Assembly: GCF_900114085.1 (NCBI RefSeq)
Contig: NZ_FORU01000004.1
Coordinates: 62,001 to 126,000, forward strand
DNA: 64,000 nt
DNA from: Myroides guanonis
Lineage (GTDB): Bacteria > Bacteroidota > Bacteroidia > Flavobacteriales > Flavobacteriaceae
Direction: 5' to 3'
In this document: positions 52,454 through 61,300 of the stretch, in pieces
Numbering within the stretch: position 1 is the first letter of the stretch
Layout of the letters: each line of letters starts with the position of its first letter
Made by a program: the position numbers and the translations under genes
Notes under the pieces: model-generated
Databases searched by the model: none
What the model was told of the DNA's origin: nothing
The model's input: only the letters and a program-made list of their open reading frames with translations

Positions 52454-52708
52454 ATTTACACTTTAAACTATTAAAAATAAGCATTTTAAAAACATTTAAT
52501 CAATCTAACTTGCTATAAATCATAGCAAAGTGATCAGAAATAATTATGTCACAAATGGTGTTTTTTACTAAGAACTTGCAAGTCTTGACAGATTGTGGAG
52601 TTTTGAGGTTTTGAGGAAGATTATGTCACTTTTGGTTAATCAGTGAACTATTAACTTTTCCCAATCTCAACAAGCCGAGTAATAAAAAAAAAGTGACACT
52701 AGATTTCA

Positions 52709-53100
52709 AAAGATGATTAAAATGATCTCGTTTGATATAATTTGATTTATTTTTATTTGTAAGGTATTTAAAATCCATATTTTATTTATTTATAAAAGTG
52801 CTTTGTTCGGGGACTCTTCGGGGATTTCCAGTGTTTACTTGGAAGTGGCCCGTTTTTCAGGGTCGAGCGTTAAGAAAATGTCTAGTAGACATTTTTAGTG
52901 AAGAAGCCAGGAGGAGTGTTGGCTAGAAGGAGACTAGGAGACAGAGACTAGGAGAATGGGGATTGGAAGATGAAGTGAAAGCAACAAAGTTTTGTAAGAA
53001 AGGGTTGAAGTCTATTTATTTAGATTTCAACCTTTTTTAGTTCCTATCAAAAGCTAGGATTAGGGTTGGATAAAGTGTGAAATGTTTAGTCAAGGTCCAT
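52709..53100 (+). repeat. long repeat L (R3 plus R1 type B), copy 2
   Basis: Almost the same sequence as 46153-46545, about 6.5 kb away and in the same direction: R3 to about 52859, R1 type B at 52860-52925 with palindrome at 52875-52895, the purine stretch and the terminator. The remaining parts of the gap 52454-53580 are AT-rich and show no gene. Confidence 0.85.
53000..53038. terminator. terminator inside long repeat L, copy 2
   Basis: AGGGTTGAA, loop, TTTCAACC, six T. One pair shorter than the copy at 46439-46479. No gene ends directly here, so it travels with the repeat. Confidence 0.65.
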
Positions 53101-53580
53101 TAAAGGTCTATTTAAAGTTTACTTAACAAATGAAGGTTGAATGGACCCTAAGTATAGTTTTAAAGAAGGTTTAATACTTTATAGTAGAGATATCTGTGAA
53201 GACTTCTGGGTAGTAGGGGAATGGGGACTTCGCTCAAAATAGTTTTCGGAATGACGTTTAACGATAAGATTGTCGATAGTAATACCAGTATAGTGAACTG
53301 AAGAAATTAACGTTAAAATGCAGAGTTTAAAAATAGTTTCTGACAATTGTATTGGTTGTTTTTTTAAGATTTTACAGACTGTAATCTTAAATGTTTTTTA
53401 TGGTATTTTTTTATAATATTCCTATGTTTTTAGCGGTATATGAGGTTATTTTAAATTTAATTGAGAGTAGAGATATATTTTATTTTTTCATTTGTATGTG
53501 TAAGTTTTTATAATTTGATTTTTTTAGTAAAAAATTAAGTTTAAATTTGATTTAACTTTTGTTAATAAAAATTAAAATAC

Positions 53581-55362
53581 ATGGTTAAAAACTACTTCTT
53601 TACTACACTAACGCTTTTATTATTTTTCTGTTCTCATTTGGTTGGTGCGCAGAATACTTTTGAAAAAGACCAAACGAAATTATGGGTCAAAAGTTTTGCG
53701 AAATCGGAAGACAAAAAAGGTGTTCTTAACTATTATCTTCCCATTAGTTTTTCTAAAGATTTTCCAATGTTGAACAAAAAGTATTCGAGTTCTAAGTATA
53801 CTTATGTTTTCTATGTTGTTAAAACAGATGAATCCAACAAGAAGATTTTTTCACTTTATAACTCTGGTGAATTACACAGTTTTTTCACCGATTCTATAAA
53901 ATCTACTAGAAATATTCCTATTGACCTAAGTGTTTTTGGAAAAGGTTCTATGGTGAACTTTAACTTTTACAACAAGGATTTTGCAAAGACTAAAGAAGGT
54001 ATCTTTTATTTGGAAAATAACGATGAAGTAAAAAACATAGAGTTTTACGAGGCTATCGTATGTTCTACTTGCTCTCTTCCACAATCGAGATTGGAGATTC
54101 AAACCTATCTAGCTCTAAAATATGGAATCACTTTAGTTCAAAAGGGAAATTATTACGCGAGTGACAGCAGAAAAGTGTGGGATGAAGCAGCAGATGCAAA
54201 GTTTAATAATAACATCATAGGGCTAGTCAAAGACTCTTATTTTGCATTGAATCAAACGGCTAGTTATAGCAATGTCGATTCCACATTGGTGGTAAAAGCT
54301 AAAAACGCAGCGAGTTGGACCGATTATACCTATGCGGTTCTTGGAACGGACAACGGAGAAAAGGTTTTTGATTCTTCTACGGGTAAGTACAAAAGAAAAT
54401 GGTTGATGCAAAACAAGGGGGATAGCAAAGTCATCTTTGATTTGGACTTGTCAATCACACCAGAGGAAGGGATGGAATATTTGTTGTTTCAAGGAAACGG
54501 ACAAACTTTTTATCACGATGAAAACGACAGCTTAAAACTGAGTTTTAAAGACATCGAGATTCAAAGCAATGAAAACTCTTATTTCTCTTTAATGGTTAAA
54601 AAACCGTTTAACCTGAAATTTAAAGAAGAGGAAAAAGGCTTTAATAAGAAATATACTCTAACTTTTAATGAAGCAGGGAAAGCACCTTTTTCTATCACAG
54701 CTCAGGGTGAAGAGGGTTCTAATACCCATTCTTTTGTCTCTAATAGCTCTACATTTGATTTGAGCGGTTTGCCTAAATCGACTTATTCTTTTTCAGTAAC
54801 CGATGCAGCAGGACAAGTTGCTAGCCTAGAAGGAAAGTTTATCGACGAACAAAAGCAATTGATTTCCTTAGAAGAGAATTACTTTTTAGAGCCGGGGAAA
54901 AATATGGAAATAAAACCGACTCTAGATGCAGCACTACTCGCTAAAAAACTTTCTTATAGCTGGTATTTTAACGATAAGGTTTTATCTGAGCAACCGAATT
55001 TGATAGTGAACCAAAGCGGTGCTTTTGAATTAAAGGTAACGAGTGCCGATGGAAAAAGTGAGTCGTTTCCTTTTACAGTAACGAGTCTTCAGGCATCAGC
55101 ATCAAAAGTTTCAGAGTCGGGTTGGATTGTCAGTCCAAACCCAGTAGATAGAGGACAGGAGTTCACTGTTACCTATTTCTTTGACTATACGAACGAGGTG
55201 GATTTTTACATCTATACTCTAGAGGGAAAATTCATCCTTCGCGATCGATTGGGCAGTGTGAAAAACGCCAAGTATAACTATGTCTTAGAAGGTGCCACGA
55301 CCTATGTCTTGGTAGCTGTTATAAACGGAAAGACATCAATGCAACACCTGATCGTTAAATAA
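53581..55362 (+). CDS. T9SS-secreted protein with type A sorting domain
   Basis: 593 aa. A signal peptide (LTLLLFFCSHLVGAQ) is followed by a beta-rich body. About residues 175-260 (LEIQTYLALKYGITL, YYASDSRKVWDEAADAKFNNNIIGL) form a module often seen in Bacteroidota surface proteins. Then come PKD/Ig-like segments (FSVTDAAGQVASLEG, YSWYFNDKVLSEQPN) and a C-terminal type A sorting domain (GWIVSPNPVDRGQEFTV ... STSMQHL-type end). So it is exported by type IX secretion. The giant SpvB/RHS gene starts 24 bp downstream, so the two are one operon; this protein may be a surface partner for it. Confidence 0.85.
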   Translation: MVKNYFFTTLTLLLFFCSHLVGAQNTFEKDQTKLWVKSFAKSEDKKGVLNYYLPISFSKDFPMLNKKYSSSKYTYVFYVVKTDESNKKIFSLYNSGELHSFFTDSIKSTRNIPIDLSVFGKGSMVNFNFYNKDFAKTKEGIFYLENNDEVKNIEFYEAIVCSTCSLPQSRLEIQTYLALKYGITLVQKGNYYASDSRKVWDEAADAKFNNNIIGLVKDSYFALNQTASYSNVDSTLVVKAKNAASWTDYTYAVLGTDNGEKVFDSSTGKYKRKWLMQNKGDSKVIFDLDLSITPEEGMEYLLFQGNGQTFYHDENDSLKLSFKDIEIQSNENSYFSLMVKKPFNLKFKEEEKGFNKKYTLTFNEAGKAPFSITAQGEEGSNTHSFVSNSSTFDLSGLPKSTYSFSVTDAAGQVASLEGKFIDEQKQLISLEENYFLEPGKNMEIKPTLDAALLAKKLSYSWYFNDKVLSEQPNLIVNQSGAFELKVTSADGKSESFPFTVTSLQASASKVSESGWIVSPNPVDRGQEFTVTYFFDYTNEVDFYIYTLEGKFILRDRLGSVKNAKYNYVLEGATTYVLVAVINGKTSMQHLIVK

Positions 55363-55386
55363 TCATCTTACTTACAATTATTTCAT

Positions 55387-58300
55387 ATGAAGTTTTTTAA
55401 TACCTATAAAAAAGAGGTTTCCACTCTTTTAATGCTTGCGTTTTTTCATGGATTTGTCTTTGAAGCCATGGCTACTATCACCAGACAAACTCCACTTCAC
55501 CCTTCACTGAATGTACCGTATTATGTGGATACCACTGTAGAGACTCAAGAAAACGATCTTAATCAGATAGAATCCAGTGTGCATTTGATAGATGAAGAGC
55601 AAGAAGCACTTTGGAGAGCAGAAGCAACAGGAACCACAAGAAAAGCAAGTCAGCAAAAAGCAGAGAAGGCACAAGCTGAAAAGGGAAGTTCAACGACGCT
55701 CTACCCGTCCGACATGACACATGGGGAAATAGGGAGAAGCGAACGCAATGTATTTGATGCGCCAGACGATAACTTGTTTAAAGTAGAAATCAAAGATGCT
55801 ATAGACGTACATGCTAGTTATACCTTGACGTATGAAGTATACGGAATTGGAAATGCGGCAGGGGTTACCAAGAGTATCAATACCAATACGAGTACGGGAG
55901 GATTTTTTATAGAGAAAAACAAAGAATGGACTCGTGTTACCGAGTTTGTATCGCCTTACTCCCTTGGAAAAGGAGTGAATACCGTTTTGTTTACGAGTGA
56001 TTTAAAGGCAGATTTGGGCTATTTGATTCGAAATCTACAAATAGAAAAAGAAGAAGGAGTTCAAACCGATTTGGTTTATATCAACGACGCGGTTAAAAAA
56101 ACAGACGCTAATGAGGTGTATGTACAAGGAGTTTTAAACACGAACGATCCAGAACTACAACTTTTTATCGATGGCCGAGAGATAGCGATTTCAAACAGTG
56201 GTTTCGAAAAAATGGTAGCAGTAGATTTAGAAACTGCGAAAGAACTTTTTTTAGAAGTAAAAAAAGGAGATATCACTTTGGAAAAAAAGAGTGTAGCAGT
56301 TTCCAACATGACGGAAGTAAATCACAACAAAGCATTAGATAAGGCATTTGAGATAACTAACTATGAAGTGAATGTTCGAGAAGAACAGTATTATCAATTA
56401 GAAAACATTGCGATTACACTACCAGCGGAGAGTTATGCAGAAAACTTTAAACTCTCTATACAGGAATTAAGAGAAAGTGACTATGCACCCACGGGCATGG
56501 CGTTAAAGAATGTAACCAAAAACAAAGCAGCCTATCGATTTTTACCCGATGGAATAACGTTTGCAAAAGACGCTACAATTAAAATAAAGTACGACTTGAC
56601 AAAGTTGCCAGCAGGATATAGCGCGAAGGACATACAAGTGTTTTATTTCGATACGAACCTAAAGCAATGGACTAAGGTAAAAGTATTAGATATACTAGAA
56701 GAAAGTGGAGAAGTAGTTGCTTCAACCAATCACTTTACGGACTATATAGCAGGGGTTATCCAAGAACCAGAAAGTCCAGAGGGCAATGCGTTTGCACCAA
56801 CGACTATAAGTGGTATACAGGCAGCGAACCCAACGGAGAATATTTCTATGGTGAGTGTTCCTCAAATCAACGACAGAGGAGATGCATCGCTTAGTTTTCC
56901 ATTGCAATTACCGGCAGCAAGGCAAGGAATGGTTCCTAGTTTATCGGTGAATTATAACAGTAGCTCCGACGAAGGAGACTTTGGTTTGGGTTGGAGTTTG
57001 TCTGTCCAATCAATTGAGGTAGACACTCGTTGGGGGGTACCTGCTTTTGATGCAACAAAGGAAACAGAGTCTTATTTGTTTAATGGAGAGGAGTTGTTAT
57101 TGGTGAAACCTGATAAAACCCTTTATGCACCACATAAAGACCCTTTAATCAATAGAGTTTCAGGAGCGAAGTTTCAAAAAATGCAACATGATCCGAGTTT
57201 GGAAATTACGAGGAGTGGACTTAGTGGAGGATGGGTAGTAAAAGATAGTAAAACAGGATGGACAAATTATTTTGAGGGTGGTTCAAATGGAAAATGGTAT
57301 TTATCGGAAGTTAGAGATTCTTTTGGGAATAAAATTGAGTACACTTATAGTGGCAGTAGTGGTAAAAAACCTGGATTAAGTCAAATAAAGTATAATCTTT
57401 ATGAAGATGATAATTCTCAAGAAAGTATTTTTATAGTTGATATCATTAGAAAAACAAATATTGATAGTCCTTCTAAGCAAAGGATGGATGTTAAGATAAA
57501 CAATAGAATAGGGAGTTCTGAAAAAAGTGTTGACTTAATTGATAAAATAAGAGTTGAATCCAGAATAAACGATTCAGATGTTTTCTTCTCTAAAAACTTC
57601 GCGGTTGAATATGAATTTAAATACAAAGAAGGAAAGTTTGGGAGAAGCTTGTTAAATAAAATCATTCAATTATCCTATAGTAATAGTGAGTTTCAAGGTT
57701 TTATATATCCTGTTCCTTCGAATATTGTTCCTGATAAGCAAGAATATATTTTTGATTATCATGACGATGTAGGAACAGGCGGTTTGTTTGAAACAACAGG
57801 TAAAACAATTAATACTTATAAAGATTATGAAACCAGTCATGAAAACCTAGGAGTTCATATTTCTGCCTTAGGTGGAGGAGAAGGAAAGTCGACGAGTTTC
57901 TCTGGAGGGGGGTCGTTTGGAGTAGTTATCCCAATTTTTCCAAATTCCTATCTACCTTTCAGTAGATCCGCTACTTTAGGGGGGAATATAGGAGGTGGAA
58001 ATTCCAATTCAGAAACCAAGGTATTGATGGCAGATATTGATGGAGATGGATTGCCAGACAAGATATTTAAAGGAGGTGATGATTTCTACTATCGTAAAAA
58101 TCTAGGAGGGTTATTTTCTTCGGAAGTATATACTATTAAAAAGCTACCAGGTTTGAGTTATTCTAAATCTAAAAGCAGTGATGAATCTGTTACATTGAAT
58201 ATATTGGCGGGTAGCGCTACGCAGTCATTTACTGAAAGTGTTTCAACTACTTCTACCTATACAGCGGATGTAAATGCGGATGGATTGTTGGATGTTGTAG

Positions 58301-61300
58301 TGAACGAACGCGTACATTTTGGATATATAGACCCTCAAACGAAACTGCCAACATTTAGTTTAGACAGTTCGATTACACCTGCTATAGTCATGAAGGAAGA
58401 TGATGCGGCACCTGTATTAAATCCGATGCCTCAATTGGATATGGCGGATGGGTTAATGGATGTGGTTATGGTTTGGAGAGCACCGTCTCATGGACAAGTT
58501 AGAATTTCTGGTGTCGTAAATAAGCAACATATCGCTTTGCAAAGTGGTGTGAAGTTCTCTATTGAAAAATTGGAATATGCCGATATGGGAGAGGCAACTT
58601 TTATTTACGGACCACATTTAATGTTGTCTAGCAGCGATTCGCATGATCAAATTGTGAATGTTCGCAAAGGAGATGCTTTATTTTTTAGAGTACACTCCAA
58701 TCAAATGCCTGTTCAGGAATTAGGTGTAACCTGGAATCCTAAGATAGAGTATTTAACCAATAACTTTCCTTCTGCATTGGGTTATCCTCAATATTCATCG
58801 TCTTATCAAGATAGTTTTATTATAGGTTCAAATTATGAACATACATTTAAACAAAACGGTAAGTATAGATTGGAATGGCCTACGTTTAATTTTACAACAG
58901 GAGAGCGAATTAATATAAAAATATCTTATTATAAAAAAGGGACTGATCCTAAGAACAATATACCTATTATTGGAAGCGATGTGGTTATTTACGAGAAGTT
59001 GAGCTTAATCAATGGAACTACCACTTTTTCATCTCCTAATATAGTTTTGGACATGAAGAATATCACTAATGATGGTAAGACCTTTCATTATGTTAAAGTA
59101 GAGGTATTGAGTGAATCAGAAGTGAATTGGAAAGATATTGATACAAATTTTAAACCTAAACTGACTTCATTAGGAATTCAAGATGATGTCATTCTGATTC
59201 CTTATTATTCTAACTATGGATATAACTATAGTGTTGGTCCTCCATCTAATTTTACTGGTTATGCAGCTAATCGAAAGATTTTAATAAAACATGATTTCTA
59301 TTTTAGATTTTGTACCACTGAGCAATGTGATGATAGATATATATATCTAGTTGTAAAATATGAAGATGGTTCAGTAGCAACATTTAATAATGCCAATAAT
59401 TATCCTATAACTTATGCTAAGTTTCGTTATAAAATTGCTGGTAATGGAGCAATTAAAAAGAGAGAGGTAATGGACTATCCTAATCAACAGTATAAAGATG
59501 TTGGAGCGACTAGTGAACACCTCTTGATAAATTTTGTTGGAAAAAAAGTGTTCTTTGAATACTACACACTTGATGATCATATTGGTGAACGTATAGGAGG
59601 GTATTTACATAGTCTTGAACCGACTTTAATACAATTAGTTGGAGAACCAGTAAAAGATTTCTATCAGGTTGGAGGGAATCAATACGGGTTGTATATACCT
59701 AATTCTTTTGTAGCTCATCCAAATAAAACATGGGGAGTTATGTATCGAAACTGGGGGCAATTTGCTTATAAAGGAGCTGCCCCTGGTGGAACTTATGAAC
59801 CTATTAAAGGAGAGTATGTCGATATGGCTAATTTTAACTTTCACACAGTTTCAGGGAAATCTCGTGAGGATATATTAGGTGATCCAAATATGAGCTTAGA
59901 TGATGTGGAGAATAATTTTGAGGATATTAAGAGTGTAGGAGGAAATGTTTCTAACTATTTTAGTATTCTAATGCCTAATAAAGAATTATATAGATGGGAG
60001 AGTCATGAACATTTATATGTGTCTAAAACAGCTATTAGTCCTTATTTGCGATTTTTAACGGATGAAATACCTGATTTAAAGCCGCCAACAGTTCCGGTTT
60101 TGAATTTTGGAGCTATTGGTATTACAAAACATTCAAAAGTTAAAAATAAAAGTTTTAATAAATCTATTGGTTTTCTAGTGGTAAATGTTGGAGATACTAA
60201 GACAGAAGGGAATAGTGACTTGTTGAATGAGTTTGTAGATATAAATGGAGATGGATTTCCAGACATCATTGGTTCAAAAACTCAGCTAACAGGAAGAAGA
60301 GGGGGATTGTCTAATAGAATTTTGAATGTTAACTTCAATACAAGTACACAGATTAATGGTTCAGGTTCTTTAGTTGGAGGAGGAAGTACTATTATTAAAT
60401 CTAGTGCGTCAGACTCAGGAGGTAAGCTAAATCTTGTAGTTGGAAATCAGGCAAGTGGTTCCTTAAGTGGTAGTGCTTTTAATACCACGAATGAAACTTC
60501 TCGATTCTATGTGGATATCAATGGAGATGGATTGATAGATATAGTAGAACCAAACGGCTCAATACTAATGAATTACGGAGGGACCTTTACTACATATTCT
60601 GGTGGAGCATGGGGTGCTTTACAGAAACAAGCGTCTACAACCCAAACGAAAGGTGGAGGGGCAGGAGTTGGGTTTTCGGCTATATCCAATATGGATATCT
60701 CTTTAGGAGCTAGTGCTTCTCATAGTGTTTCGAAGGACAAGGTCACCTATATGGATTTAAACGGAGATGGGCTACCTGAAAAGATAGTAGATGGTTCTAC
60801 TTACTTTATAAATTTGGGAACTCGTTTTGACACTACTGCTAATGCTTTGCCAGGTACTCAAACACAGAAATCTACTGAAGCTGGGGTAAATGGAAATGGT
60901 ACTGTTTGTATTTATTTTACAGTACCGATTATTTTTACAGGACCTAAAATATGCGTATCAGTTGGTGGTAGTAGTGGAAGAAGTTATTCTAGTGAAGAGT
61001 CGAGATATATGGATTTTGATGCAGATGGAAATATAGATTATGTTACTTCGGAAAAGAACGAAAGCGTTACGGTTTTTCCTTCTCGTGTTAGACGTACCAA
61101 TCTCTTGAAAAAAGTTACACAATCTACTGGGGCAACTATTGAGTTAGATTACAGTGTTACAAATCCTATTGACAAGAAACCAATCGGTGCTACTTATAAA
61201 ATGCCTTACAAGAAATGGGCATTGACCAAAGTGACTGTTTATGATGGTTTTATTGGAGATGGTGAAAATTATACGAGATATGCTTACGAATATTTTAATG

